Shown here piece after piece: positions 33,666 to 41,763 of a stretch of 64,000 bases of DNA. Within the stretch, counting starts at the first letter, position 1; every line of letters begins with the position of its first letter. Source of the DNA: Pseudomonas sp. PSE14 (GTDB lineage: Bacteria > Pseudomonadota > Gammaproteobacteria > Pseudomonadales > Pseudomonadaceae). Under the pieces are notes generated by a model. That model saw nothing but the letters and a program-made list of their open reading frames with translations, ran no database searches and was not told the origin of the DNA. The translations under genes were made by a program, and so were the position numbers. The stretch lies in the NCBI RefSeq assembly GCF_029203285.1, contig NZ_CP115669.1, positions 1,240,001-1,304,000 on the forward strand, read 5' to 3'.

Positions 33666-34976
33666 TCAGGCGGAGGGGCGCAACTCCAACTGAGCGCACA
33701 GCCCGCCGCTGGCGCGGTTGGACAGGCTCAGGGTGCCGCCCAGCGCCTGGCTCAGCTGCTGGGCGATTGCCAGCCCCAGGCCGGTGCCGCCGGTGCTGCG
33801 GTTGCGCGAGCTTTCCACGCGGTAGAAGGGTTTCACCACTTCTTCCAGTTCCTCTTCGGGGATGCCCGGGCCTTCGTCCAGTACACGAACACACACGATG
33901 CCCTGGGCGTCGCGCTCGACTTCCACCTGGGCGGAGCCGCCAAACTTGAGCGCGTTGTCCACCAGGTTGGTGAGCACCCGGCGCAGCGCATGCGGGCGGG
34001 TTTCCAGCACGGCGTTGCTGTTTCCTTGCAGCTCCACGGCTTGGCCGCTGTCCTGATAGTCGAGGACGAGACTATCGAGGAAGGCATCGAGGTTGACCTT
34101 CACCGCCGCCTCGCTGGCGCCGTCCATGCTGCGCGCATAGGCCACGCCTTCGCGGACCAGGTGCTGCATTTCCTCCAGGTCGCTCCACAGGCGCTCGCGC
34201 TCGGGGGAGTCGTCCATCTGCTCGACGCGCAGTTTCATCCGCGTGATGGGGGTCTGCAGGTCATGGGAGATGGCGGCGAGCAGTTGCATGCGTTCCTTGA
34301 GATACGATCCGATGCGACCCTGCAGTGCGTTGAAGGCGCGGGCGGCATAGGCGACTTCGCTGGGGCCGCGTTCATCCAGCTCCGGCGCCGGGGCGTCCGG
34401 GTCGAGGTGATCCACCGCCTGGGCCAGCCGGGTCAGCGGGCGGATGGCCAGGCGTACCGCGAGCCAGGTGCAGAAGAGCAGCAGTGCCAGTTGCACGATC
34501 AGCACCCAGGGCAGCCACTGCGCCACAGGTACGCCCTTGGGCGTCACGTCGATGGTCAGCGGGCTGCCGTCCTTGAGTGTCAGGTGTACCTGGAAGTGCG
34601 GGATGGAGCCTGGGATGTTCTCGAAGCGCAGTGGGTAGCGCGGCCCGACCACTTCGGCGATGGACAGGGCGGCCATCGGCGCCTCCGCCATGTTCATCGG
34701 TTCTCCCGGCTGGCCCTCGCTCAGCAGGTAGCGGTAGTTGGGCCGCTGCACCATGTGTAGCCACGCCTCGCGTTCATCCCTGGGCAGGCGGTCGAGCAGG
34801 GCGACGGCGGTGCTGACGTCGGTTTCCAGGTTGCCCAGCATCATGTTGCGGGCGCTCTGGTAGCGCTCGTAGAACTGCGAGCAGAACGACAGGCTGTAGG
34901 CGAACACCAGCCCGGCGAGGAAGATCAGCGCCAGGCGCGCGGCCAGCGTACGTGGCCAGTGCAGGACGGATTTCAT
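33666..34976 (-). CDS. Sensor histidine kinase of a two-component system
   Basis: 436 residues. TM1 at about 12-32 and TM2 at about 155-178 bracket a periplasmic domain of about 120 residues that carries Met/His-containing stretches (HMVQRPNYRY, EPMNMAEAPMAAL). HAMP follows TM2. HisKA box ISHDLQTPITRMKLRVEQM holds the phospho-accepting His. The HATPase domain has TNLVDNALKFGG, DEGPGIPEEELEEVVKPFYR and GTGLGLAIAQQL. All catalytic boxes are intact. Its ATG overlaps the response-regulator stop (ATGA). Signal not known; the metal-stress neighbourhood makes a metal or redox cue plausible. Confidence 0.92.
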   Translation of the reverse strand: MKSVLHWPRTLAARLALIFLAGLVFAYSLSFCSQFYERYQSARNMMLGNLETDVSTAVALLDRLPRDEREAWLHMVQRPNYRYLLSEGQPGEPMNMAEAPMAALSIAEVVGPRYPLRFENIPGSIPHFQVHLTLKDGSPLTIDVTPKGVPVAQWLPWVLIVQLALLLFCTWLAVRLAIRPLTRLAQAVDHLDPDAPAPELDERGPSEVAYAARAFNALQGRIGSYLKERMQLLAAISHDLQTPITRMKLRVEQMDDSPERERLWSDLEEMQHLVREGVAYARSMDGASEAAVKVNLDAFLDSLVLDYQDSGQAVELQGNSNAVLETRPHALRRVLTNLVDNALKFGGSAQVEVERDAQGIVCVRVLDEGPGIPEEELEEVVKPFYRVESSRNRSTGGTGLGLAIAQQLSQALGGTLSLSNRASGGLCAQLELRPSA

Positions 34977-35713
34977 GCGTTGGGCTCGAGCAGTTCGACG
35001 GCCAGGGCGAAGACGTAGCCTTCGCTGCGCACCGTCTTGATGTAGGCCGGCTCGCGGGCGTCATCCAAAAGGCGTTGGCGCAGGCGGCTCACCAGCAGGT
35101 CGATGGAGCGGTCGAAGATGTCCGCCTCGCGGCCTTGCGTCAGGTTCAGCAGTTGTTCGCGGCTGAGCACGCGCTGCGGGTGGTCGACGAACACGCGCAG
35201 CAGGCGGTACTCGGCGCCGCTCAGGGCGACCAGGGTGCCGTCTTCGTCGAGCAGGTGGCGCGCCGTGGTGTCCAGCTTCCAGCGGCCGAAGCCGATCAGC
35301 CGGCTGGCCTCGCTGACCTGCAGGTTCGGCGGCAGCATGCGGGTGCGGCGCAGCACGGCGTTGATCCGCGCCAGCAGCTCGCGGGCGGAGAAGGGCTTGG
35401 TGAGGTAGTCGTCGGCGCCCATTTCCAGGCCGATGATGCGGTCGGTCTCGTCGTTGCGCGCGGTGAGCATCAGCACCGGGGTGGATTTGTGCTTGCCCAC
35501 GCGCAGCTCGCGACACAGTTTCAGGCCGTCGTCGCCGGGCATCATGATGTCCAGCACGATCAGATCCACGGTGTTGCCGTCGAGGAAGGCGCGCATCTGC
35601 CGTCCGTCCGCGGCCAGGCTCACGCGCAGGCCGTTCTTCTTCAGGTAGTTGCCGACCAGCTCGCGGATCTCGCGGTCGTCATCGACGATGAGTACGTGAT
35701 CGACATGGTCCAT
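34973..35713 (-). CDS. OmpR/PhoB-family response regulator
   Basis: 246 residues. Receiver: VLIVDDDREIRELV with the acidic pair, phospho-acceptor Asp in DLIVLDIMMPGDDG, the Thr in MLTARND and Lys in YLTKPFSARELLA. C-terminal winged helix: LSGAEYRLLRVFVDHPQRVLSREQLL and VSRLRQRLLDDAREPAYIKTVRSEGYVFAL. Start at 35713 (MDHVDHVLIV) has GAGGAAC upstream. OmpR-type wings bind tandem direct repeats, and a TGTAT repeat lies 69 bp upstream of this start, suggesting autoregulation. Confidence 0.94.
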   Translation of the reverse strand: MDHVDHVLIVDDDREIRELVGNYLKKNGLRVSLAADGRQMRAFLDGNTVDLIVLDIMMPGDDGLKLCRELRVGKHKSTPVLMLTARNDETDRIIGLEMGADDYLTKPFSARELLARINAVLRRTRMLPPNLQVSEASRLIGFGRWKLDTTARHLLDEDGTLVALSGAEYRLLRVFVDHPQRVLSREQLLNLTQGREADIFDRSIDLLVSRLRQRLLDDAREPAYIKTVRSEGYVFALAVELLEPNA

Positions 35714-35781
35714 GCCGGTTCCTCGTTCGTAGTGGGTTGAGCGAAGTGTATAGCGCCGCTCCGCGCTTGCCCCGCGCGCTT

Positions 35782-35797
35782 TGTATTCCACTGTATC
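35782..35797 (+). promoter_or_regulatory. TGTAT direct repeat (site 3)
   Basis: TGTATTCCACTGTATC lies between the divergent response-regulator gene (start 35713) and the DUF2790 gene (start 35938). Same 10-bp period and the same central TCC as site 1. One site could serve both directions. Confidence 0.6.
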
Positions 35798-35937
35798 TCG
35801 CGCCGCCGTCGATACCTGGCGCGGCAATCCCGCGCCGCACGCGACACAAGCCCGATACCTCCGGCCACTGAAATGGGCGCCAACGGCAAGGCAAACCGCC
35901 TCCCGCCGGCAAACCCATCACAGGACAGGAGTTCATC

Positions 35938-36210
35938 ATGAAAGCTCTTCACCTCGGCAGCGCCTGCCTGCTTGCCGCTATCGCCACCTTCTCCAGCCTC
36001 GGCGCCCAGGCTGCCGATTCCACGCCGGTCGAGCAGTATCACTATGGCCAGAAACTCGACGTAAAGCAGGTCATCGCCATCCACGAAGACAGCGGCTCTC
36101 CGTTCGACTGCGGCATCGTCGAGGCCCGCATGGATTACCTGGATTCCCACGGCCAGGCGCACAGCCTGGGGTACCGCAAGTTCGCCACGAACTGCAACGA
36201 AGGCGGCTGA
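35938..36210 (+). CDS. DUF2790 family secreted protein
   Basis: 90 residues. Signal peptide to about residue 25 (LGAQA), then TPVEQYHYGQKLDVKQVIAIHED and the DUF2790 pattern FDCGIVEARMDYLDSHGQAHSLGYRKFATNC with two Cys likely forming a disulfide. The family is largely Pseudomonas-specific, periplasmic and of unknown function. Strong GACAGGAG upstream. It is divergent from the two-component genes and preceded by the shared TGTAT box, so likely a regulon member. dipZ follows 88 bp later. Confidence 0.85.
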   Translation: MKALHLGSACLLAAIATFSSLGAQAADSTPVEQYHYGQKLDVKQVIAIHEDSGSPFDCGIVEARMDYLDSHGQAHSLGYRKFATNCNEGG

Positions 36211-36298
36211 TTTCCCCTTGGCCCCGGCCATGGACGGCCGGGGCGTTTCTTCTCATGCCTGCTCGCAAACTCAGGGCCGCTGGCCCATCGAGGTGCCC

Positions 36299-37504
36299 AT
36301 GTTGCTCATCGCCTTTCTCGGCGGGGCGCTGACGCTGCTCAGTCCCTGCATCCTTCCCGTCCTGCCGCTGCTGCTGCAACGCGCCGGCGGCCCGGCGTGG
36401 TCGCCCTGGGTCACGCTGCTCGGGCTGGCCAGCGGCTTCGCTGTGCTGGCTAGCCTGGCCACGGTCTCCAGCAACTGGGTGATCGCCGCCAGCGAATGGG
36501 GTCGCTATGTCGCCCTGGTATTGCTCGGGGTTTCCGCATTGGCGCTGCTCTGGCCGCGCTTCAGCGATGGGTTGGGCAAACCCTGGGCCTGGATCGGCGA
36601 CCGTCTGCACGGCGAAGCCCGCCGCATGCCGCCGGCGGTTTCCGCATGGGTGCTGGGTTTTGCCGCCGGCCTGCTGTGGGCGCCTTGCGCGGGGCCGGTG
36701 CTCGGCCTGATCCTCTCCGGTGCCATGCTCCAGGGCCCTAGCGCGCAGACCAGTCTGCTGCTGTTCGCCTATGGCCTGGGCAGCGCCACTGTGCTCGGTA
36801 TCGTCCTCTTCGCTGGCCGCCGGCTGATGCAGCACCTGCGCCCGCGCATGGCCGTCATCGAAGGTCTGCGTCGCGCCACCGGCGTGCTCGCCCTGCTGGC
36901 GGTGGTCGGCATCGCCAGCGGCGCCAGCGCGCAGCTTGCCTCCGGCAGTTCGTCCATTCTGGTGAACAGCCTGGAACACAAGGTCATCGACAGCGTGCCC
37001 GCGCTGCTCACCAGGCTCATGCCCGGCGATACCGCCCAGGGCGCCGAACGCCTGCCGGACCTCGGCGCCGCCCCGGAGCTCGCGGGCGCGGTGGAGTGGA
37101 TCAACAGCCCCGAACTGAAGACGCAGGGCCTGCGCGGCAAGGTGGTATTGATCGACTTCTGGACCTACGACTGCATCAACTGCCAGTACAGCCTGCCGTA
37201 CGTGAACGCCTGGGCGAAGCAGTACGCGGACCAGGGCCTGGTGGTGATCGGCGTGCACACCCCGGAATACCCCTACGAGCGCATCCGGGCCAATGTCCGC
37301 GACGCGGTGAAGCGCCACGACATCCACTACCCGGTGGCGCTGGATAACCAGTACCGCATCTGGAACGCCTTCGGTAACCAGTACTGGCCGGCGCACTACT
37401 TCATCGATGCCAAGGGGCGGATTCGCCACCTGGCGATCGGGGAGGGTGGGTATGGGGAACAGGAAGAGGTGATCAAGGCGCTGTTGAAGGAGAAAGCGAA
37501 GTAA
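36299..37504 (+). CDS. DipZ-like fusion of CcdA membrane domain and TlpA/thioredoxin domain
   Basis: 401 residues. The N-terminal ~200 residues form a CcdA-type domain whose paired redox cysteines sit in LSPCILPVLPLLL (TM1) and LLWAPCAGPVLGLIL (TM4). After a linker the periplasmic C-terminal domain (about residues 265-400) is thioredoxin/TlpA-like with active site WTYDCINCQYSLPYV and the cis-Pro region PVALDNQYRIWNAFGN. The protein would carry reducing power from cytosolic thioredoxin to periplasmic thiols. Start at 36299 has GAGGTG; upstream codons are shadow. It is 88 bp after the DUF2790 gene. Reduction of bufferin cysteines would be a fitting role, but that is inference. Confidence 0.9.
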   Translation: MLLIAFLGGALTLLSPCILPVLPLLLQRAGGPAWSPWVTLLGLASGFAVLASLATVSSNWVIAASEWGRYVALVLLGVSALALLWPRFSDGLGKPWAWIGDRLHGEARRMPPAVSAWVLGFAAGLLWAPCAGPVLGLILSGAMLQGPSAQTSLLLFAYGLGSATVLGIVLFAGRRLMQHLRPRMAVIEGLRRATGVLALLAVVGIASGASAQLASGSSSILVNSLEHKVIDSVPALLTRLMPGDTAQGAERLPDLGAAPELAGAVEWINSPELKTQGLRGKVVLIDFWTYDCINCQYSLPYVNAWAKQYADQGLVVIGVHTPEYPYERIRANVRDAVKRHDIHYPVALDNQYRIWNAFGNQYWPAHYFIDAKGRIRHLAIGEGGYGEQEEVIKALLKEKAK

Positions 37505-37529
37505 CTGCCGGCTGAGCGATGGTCAATTG

Positions 37530-37556
37530 AAAAGCCCCGCGTTTGCGGGGCTTTTC
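37530..37556 (+). terminator. Rho-independent terminator after dipZ (bidirectional)
   Basis: AAAAGCCCCGC GTTT GCGGGGCTTTT; also positioned to terminate the convergent higBA operon. Confidence 0.88.
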
Positions 37557-37563
37557 AACTGCT

Positions 37564-37965
37564 TCAGAAGAACACGTCAGTAGGTACGTTGAATCGTTCG
37601 CTGAGCGCCCGAATATGACGGACGTTGAGCTGGCGTTTGCCGTTGAGGATTTCGGATACCACGGACTGCGCACCTATCTCCGGCAGGTCATTCTGGGTCA
37701 ACTGATGCTCGGTCATGAGAAAACGTAGTACTTCACGCCCTGGCACGTCTGGAATGGGATAGTGCTCGGTATCGTAGGCGGCGATCATGTCGCCGATCTG
37801 CGAGGCCAGAGAACTGAGCGGATGGTTCTCTTTGCCGCCGATTTCATCGAGCAGTTCGTCCAGCGCTTCGACCAGGGTGTCGTAGTCCGCCTCGGTGTTT
37901 GGTGGTGTGAGCAGCGGAGCGACGAAGCGCCAGTGCTCTGCGGCCTGTTTCAGTAGTGCACTCAT
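37564..37965 (-). CDS. higA: HigA-type antitoxin with C-terminal XRE helix-turn-helix
   Basis: 133 residues. The N-terminal half (LLKQAAEHWRFVAPLLTPPNTEADYDTLVEALDELLDEIG) is the HigA toxin-facing region; the C-terminal half is an XRE fold (LRFLMTEHQLTQNDLPEIGAQSVVSEILNGKRQLNVRHIRALSERF). ATG at 37965 has GAGG upstream; a GTG two codons earlier is possible. It lies 7 bases downstream of the toxin stop, the toxin-first order typical of higBA. It should repress its own operon through the palindromes at 38271-38327. Confidence 0.9.
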   Translation of the reverse strand: MSALLKQAAEHWRFVAPLLTPPNTEADYDTLVEALDELLDEIGGKENHPLSSLASQIGDMIAAYDTEHYPIPDVPGREVLRFLMTEHQLTQNDLPEIGAQSVVSEILNGKRQLNVRHIRALSERFNVPTDVFF

Positions 37966-37972
37966 GCGCACC

Positions 37973-38257
37973 TCACTTCCATTGATTGCGGTCGTACTCT
38001 TTATGATCGAGTACGGCCCGGATGAAAACCTTCTTGAAGACGTAATCCACGGTGGCGACCAGCCTCAGCTTGTTACCACCGATATCGAACACATGCTTGT
38101 CGCCCACCTTGTCCACGCTGGGAAAGATTTGCTTCATCGCGGCAAAGTCCTTCGGCTCCACCTTTTTCATCAGCCGGCACCAGGCGTCGAGTGCGGTGGA
38201 GGAGTGGGGCCAACTTTCCTGAGCTTCCCGAATACGCTTCTGGGTAATGACATGCAT
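37973..38257 (-). CDS. higB: HigB-type mRNA interferase toxin
   Basis: 94 residues, RelE/HigB fold. MHVITQKRIREAQESWPHSSTALDAWCRLMKK, then FDIGGNKLRLVATVDYVFKKVFIRAVLDHKEYDRNQWK, the conserved HigB C-terminal strand with catalytic His/Asp/Tyr residues (DHKEYD). HigB cleaves mRNA on the ribosome. Start at 38257 is 14 bp from the first operator palindrome. Together with higA a complete type II toxin-antitoxin module. Confidence 0.92.
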   Translation of the reverse strand: MHVITQKRIREAQESWPHSSTALDAWCRLMKKVEPKDFAAMKQIFPSVDKVGDKHVFDIGGNKLRLVATVDYVFKKVFIRAVLDHKEYDRNQWK

Positions 38258-38270
38258 GCTCGATGTTCGT

Positions 38271-38327
38271 ATCGCAAATTGCTATACGGAATCGTATTAC
38301 TCCACCGGGGATATAGCAAGTTGCTAT
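38271..38327. promoter_or_regulatory. Twin palindromic operators of higBA
   Basis: ATCGCAAATTGCTAT (38271-38285) and ATAGCAAGTTGCTAT (38313-38327) share AT-N-GCAA-N-TTGCTAT and have centres 42 bp apart, four helical turns, placing two HigA dimers on one face of the promoter. Confidence 0.75.
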
Positions 38328-38414
38328 GTGATGTCTGGCTACGAAGACTGCCCAATGGCTGGATTCGCGCAGATCCGATGTGGTCGGCCTGCACGGCCAA
38401 CGGAGTACCCGTCC

Positions 38415-39056
38415 TCACCACCGCAACAACTTCGGCCCCAGCAACGCCCCCGCCACAGTGGGCACGAGCATCCCCAGCAGGTACCAGACGCCCCAGAACG
38501 GCACGCCCATTTCCGGGCAGTGCAGGCAGTAGGCGAGGGTGGCGGTAGCCCCGGCGAGCAGGCCGCCGGCGGCGCCGGCCTGACGCAGGCGGGTAGGGGC
38601 GAGGCCGCGCAGGGCCCAGAACACGGCGGCGAACGTCGGCAGCGAAAGCAGGGTGATGTTCAGCGGGCAGGTGCGCCAGGTGCGGCCGAGGATCAGGTCG
38701 GCGCGGGCTTCCGGCGGCGCGCCGACGAGGGTGACGGCCGCGCCCAGCCAGACCAGCAGCAGGGGCAGGACGAGCAGCGTCCAGGCGGCGCCGCCGCGCA
38801 CGCCCGGCCGGGCCAGGCGCTGGTTGAGCCAGAGGGCGAGCAGGGCGAGGCTGCCGGGCAGCGCGACCTTGGCCCAGAACAGCGGGGTGCGCGCCACCTC
38901 GGCGAGGTCGGCGCGTACGCCATACAGCGCCGCCATCAGCAGCAGCGCGCCGAGGCCGCCGCCGAGCAGCGCAAGGCCCAGGCGGCGCGCCAGGGCGTGG
39001 CGCTCCACGGGGCCTTCGCCGCTGGCGAGCAGGTCGATCAGTTCATTGGTGTTCAT
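38415..39056 (-). CDS. nrsF: NrsF-type anti-sigma factor (DUF1109)
   Basis: 213 residues with six hydrophobic segments and a short cytoplasmic N terminus ([19 protein letters not shown]) that would hold the sigma factor. Three cysteines: C130 (TWRTCPLN) and C177/C180 (LAYCLHCPEMG). Caulobacter NrsF has its two metal-sensing cysteines at almost the same positions (about 131 and 181). Metal or dichromate attack on them is thought to release SigF. It overlaps the sigma gene by 14 bases. The bufA1 operon is divergent, matching the Caulobacter arrangement in function. Confidence 0.88.
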   Translation of the reverse strand: MNTNELIDLLASGEGPVERHALARRLGLALLGGGLGALLLMAALYGVRADLAEVARTPLFWAKVALPGSLALLALWLNQRLARPGVRGGAAWTLLVLPLLLVWLGAAVTLVGAPPEARADLILGRTWRTCPLNITLLSLPTFAAVFWALRGLAPTRLRQAGAAGGLLAGATATLAYCLHCPEMGVPFWGVWYLLGMLVPTVAGALLGPKLLRW

Positions 39057-39603
39057 CGTTACGCTTACCTCGAATCATGCCGGCCAGCGCCTTCAGGCCA
39101 CGGTGGATGCCGACCTTGACCGCCGAACTGGACAGCCCGGTGAGACGCGCGGTCTCTTCCACCGACAGTCCCTCCAGCTTCACATGGACGATCGGCAAAC
39201 GCTGGCGCTCGGGCAGGTGCTGGAGCAGCTTGCCCAGGTCGCGGCTGGCCTGCGCGGTCTCCTCGTCGCCCTCGGCGAACAGGTCACTGTCGTCGTCCAG
39301 CGGGTCATGCAGCGCATCGCGCCGGGCGAAGGCGCGGAAGTGGTCGGCCAGCTTGTAGCGGGCGATGGCCTGCACCCAGGCGGTCAGCGGCTGGTCGGCG
39401 CGATAGGTGTGACGGGCGTTGTGGACCGCCAGCAGGACTTCCTGCAGCAGGTCCTCGATCTCGCTGGGGCGTCGCTCCAGGCGCCGTCGCAAAAAACCGC
39501 GCACATGGCTCGCCAGGTGCGCGAGAAATTCGCGATAGGCCGCCGCATCACCCGCCATGCCGCGCAGCAGCAGGGCCTGCAACTGCGCTTCACGCGCGCT
39601 CAA
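39043..39603 (-). CDS. sigF: SigF-type ECF sigma factor
   Basis: About 186 residues from the TTG start I prefer. Sigma2: [31 protein letters not shown], then [41 protein letters not shown]. Sigma4: [47 protein letters not shown]. The longest ORF would start at an ATG at 39630, but that codon lies across the -10 element of a promoter matching the bufA1 one. TTG at 39603 (GAGAGGA four bases upstream) fits both the promoter and the usual N terminus. Held by NrsF, whose gene overlaps its 3' end. Confidence 0.88.
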   Translation of the reverse strand: MSAREAQLQALLLRGMAGDAAAYREFLAHLASHVRGFLRRRLERRPSEIEDLLQEVLLAVHNARHTYRADQPLTAWVQAIARYKLADHFRAFARRDALHDPLDDDSDLFAEGDEETAQASRDLGKLLQHLPERQRLPIVHVKLEGLSVEETARLTGLSSSAVKVGIHRGLKALAGMIRGKRNDEHQ

Positions 39604-39619
39604 TGCGTCCTCTCGGGTA

Positions 39620-39646
39620 GTTCGTTGCATCGGCCGCCTGGGTTAC
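39620..39646 (-). promoter_or_regulatory. SigF-type promoter of sigF-nrsF (GTAACC-N16-CGAAC)
   Basis: On the minus strand GTAACC (39646-39641), 16 bases, then CGAACTACC (from 39624). The bufA1 promoter has GTAACC, 16 bases, CGAATTACT. The shared spacing and flanks imply autoregulation. Confidence 0.7.
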
Positions 39647-39779
39647 ATCCGTGAGCAAATTTTCTTTTCCGGATCGCTCTGCTGTCAGTGGCGGGCAATC
39701 CCTGGGCATGAAAAACGTCAGCACTTCATAACGTTAGCGGGGGTGATGGAAAAATCTCAAAAAAAATTTCCAGGTGCCT

Positions 39780-39806
39780 GTAACCACCGCCGCGCAGCAC
39801 ACGAAT
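39780..39806 (+). promoter_or_regulatory. SigF-type promoter of the bufA1 operon (GTAACC-N16-CGAAT)
   Basis: GTAACC at 39780-39785 and CGAAT at 39802-39806, 57 bp upstream of the bufA1 start. As I recall, Caulobacter SigF promoters show a GTAACC -35 and CGAA -10. Confidence 0.72.
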
Positions 39807-39862
39807 TACTCCACGAGCCCGGCAGTTCGCCGAGCCATTCCAACCCTCGTGGAGACGACATC

Positions 39863-40150
39863 ATGAAAAGCCTCACCCTCGCCACCGCCGCCCTTGCTCT
39901 CGCCTCCCTGGCTGGCGTTGCCCTCGCGGACGACACGAAGACCCCGGCCGGCAGCGGCGCGGCCATGGAGAAGTGCTACGGCGTGGCCATGGCCGGCAAG
40001 AACGACTGCAAGGCCGGCGCTGGCACCACCTGCGCGGGCAGCGCCAAGAAGGACTACGACGGCATGCACTGGAAGAACGTCCCGGCAGGCACCTGCACCA
40101 CCATCAAGACGCCCCACGGCATGGGCTCGCTCACCCCGATGAAGTCCTGA
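39863..40150 (+). CDS. bufA1: BufA1-type bufferin precursor (DUF2282)
   Basis: 95 residues. Signal peptide to about residue 22 (GVALA). Core: [14 protein letters not shown] (C38, C49), [13 protein letters not shown] (C57) and VPAGTCTTI (C78), the four-Cys pattern of DUF2282. In Caulobacter BufA1 these cysteines are converted to thiooxazole groups by the DUF692/DUF2063 pair and bind copper. Strong GGAGAC upstream of the start. It leads bufA1-bufB-bufC-doxX behind a SigF-type promoter. The C terminus ([11 protein letters not shown]) is typical. Confidence 0.93.
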   Translation: MKSLTLATAALALASLAGVALADDTKTPAGSGAAMEKCYGVAMAGKNDCKAGAGTTCAGSAKKDYDGMHWKNVPAGTCTTIKTPHGMGSLTPMKS

Positions 40151-40166
40151 CAGGGAGGCGCCGACC

Positions 40167-41000
40167 ATGTCTGTGTGCAACCGAATGGGCGCCGGTCTGG
40201 GGCTGAAGGCCGAGCATTACGGCGAAGCCTGGACGTGCGACGCCGACGGCCTGTGGTTCGAGGTCCATCCGGAGAACTACATGGTCGGCGGCCCTCGCCG
40301 CACCTGGCTTGAGCGGATGGCCGAGCGCCACCCGCTCTCGCTGCACGGCGTCTCGCTGTCGCTGGCGGCGGACGCCCCGCCGGACGCGGAGCACCTGCAA
40401 CGCCTGCGTGGGCTGGTGGACCTCGTCGAGCCGGCGCTGGTCTCCGAGCACCTGGCCTGGTCCGCCTGGCAGGGCCGATACCACCCGGACCTGCTGCCCT
40501 TCCCGCGGACTGACGAGGCCCTGGCGCGCATCGCCGACAATATCCAGCGCACCCAGGACGCCCTCGGTCGACGCATCGCCATCGAGAACCCGAGCCATTA
40601 TCTGCGCCTGGACGGCCACGACTGGGACGAGATCGACTTCCTCGCCGAACTGGTGCGGCGCACGGGTTGCGCGCTGCTGCTGGACGTCAACAACGTCCAT
40701 GTCAGCGCCCACAACCTCGACTACAGTGCCGCCGCTTACCTGGACCGGGTGCCCGCCGAGGCCATCGCCGAGATTCATCTTGCCGGGTACAGCCACGACG
40801 AAGGCGGCACGTTGTTGATCGACTCCCACGACGCTGCCATCGCCGAGCCGGTCTGGGCGCTCTACCAACGCCTGGTCCAGCGCATCGGGCCACGGCCTAC
40901 GCTGATCGAGCGGGATGACCATATCCCCGCGTTCGGCGAACTGCTGGCCGAGCGCGAGATCGCCCAGGCCACGCTGAATCTCGCAGGAGGCTGCCCATGA
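40167..41000 (+). CDS. bufB: DUF692 MNIO enzyme, BufB type
   Basis: 277 residues. Opens [19 protein letters not shown], the MNIO start. Ligand segments: [66 protein letters not shown] and LIERDDHIP. It differs clearly from the other DUF692 at 29392 and matches the BufB group that pairs with DUF2282. It should install thiooxazoles on BufA1. GGGAGGCG precedes the start, 17 bp after bufA1; overlaps bufC by 4 bases (ATGA). Confidence 0.94.
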   Translation: MSVCNRMGAGLGLKAEHYGEAWTCDADGLWFEVHPENYMVGGPRRTWLERMAERHPLSLHGVSLSLAADAPPDAEHLQRLRGLVDLVEPALVSEHLAWSAWQGRYHPDLLPFPRTDEALARIADNIQRTQDALGRRIAIENPSHYLRLDGHDWDEIDFLAELVRRTGCALLLDVNNVHVSAHNLDYSAAAYLDRVPAEAIAEIHLAGYSHDEGGTLLIDSHDAAIAEPVWALYQRLVQRIGPRPTLIERDDHIPAFGELLAEREIAQATLNLAGGCP

Positions 41001-41752
41001 AACGCACCCTCGGCCAGTTCCAGGACGCCTTCATCGACGCCCTCTACCAGCGCCCGGCACCCGAACTGGATGCGCTGACCTCACAGGCGGCCTTCGCCGT
41101 CTACCGCAACACCGTGCTCAAGGGCTGCGTGGACGCCCTCTGTGACAACTACCCCAGCGTCGAGCGGCTGGTCGGCACGCCATGGATGCGCGCCGCTGCC
41201 GCCGAATACGCCTGGCGCTCGCCACCGACTGATGCGCGGATGGCGCGCTACGGGGCGGCGTTCCCGGCCTTTCTCGCGGATCTGGAAAGCGCCCGCGAGT
41301 TGCCGTACCTGGCCGATGTGGCGCGGCTGGATCGCGACTGGCTGGAGGTTTTCTGCGCGCCCACCGAGCCGAGCCTGGAACTGACGTCGCTGGTGGGCAT
41401 GACCGCCAGCGACCTCGGCGGGCTCTGCCTGCAACCACGCCGCGCGGTGCGCTGGCGCTGGTTCGAGACACAGCCGGTATACAGCCTCTGGCACTGCAGC
41501 CGCGAAGGCCTGGACTGGTCGGAGGAACTGCCATGGATCGGCGAGGGTGCGCTGCTGGTGGCCGGCTCCGAGGGCGTTGTCGGGCTACCGCTGGAGAAAG
41601 GCGGCTGTGCCTTCCTCGATGCCTGCGCCGCCGGCCATGTCCTCGACCAGGTCTCGACGCTGGCGCTGGAGGCTCAGCCCGATCTGGACTTCACCGACCT
41701 GCTCGGCCGCCTGCTGCGCGCCAATGTCTTCCGTCCCCTTTGCCTCGATTGA
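40997..41752 (+). CDS. bufC: DUF2063 partner protein, BufC type
   Basis: 251 residues. N-terminal DUF2063: [79 protein letters not shown]. The C-terminal region includes a beta-rich RRE-like part ([23 protein letters not shown]). It is required with BufB for precursor modification. ATGA overlap with bufB. 12 bp before the DoxX gene. Confidence 0.9.
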   Translation: MKRTLGQFQDAFIDALYQRPAPELDALTSQAAFAVYRNTVLKGCVDALCDNYPSVERLVGTPWMRAAAAEYAWRSPPTDARMARYGAAFPAFLADLESARELPYLADVARLDRDWLEVFCAPTEPSLELTSLVGMTASDLGGLCLQPRRAVRWRWFETQPVYSLWHCSREGLDWSEELPWIGEGALLVAGSEGVVGLPLEKGGCAFLDACAAGHVLDQVSTLALEAQPDLDFTDLLGRLLRANVFRPLCLD

Positions 41753-41763
41753 AGGAGCCCGCC

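Noticed and set aside
39630-39632. ATG start for the sigF gene
   Set aside because: The codon overlaps the -10 region of a promoter nearly identical to that of bufA1 and lacks a ribosome-binding site; TTG at 39603 is better supported.
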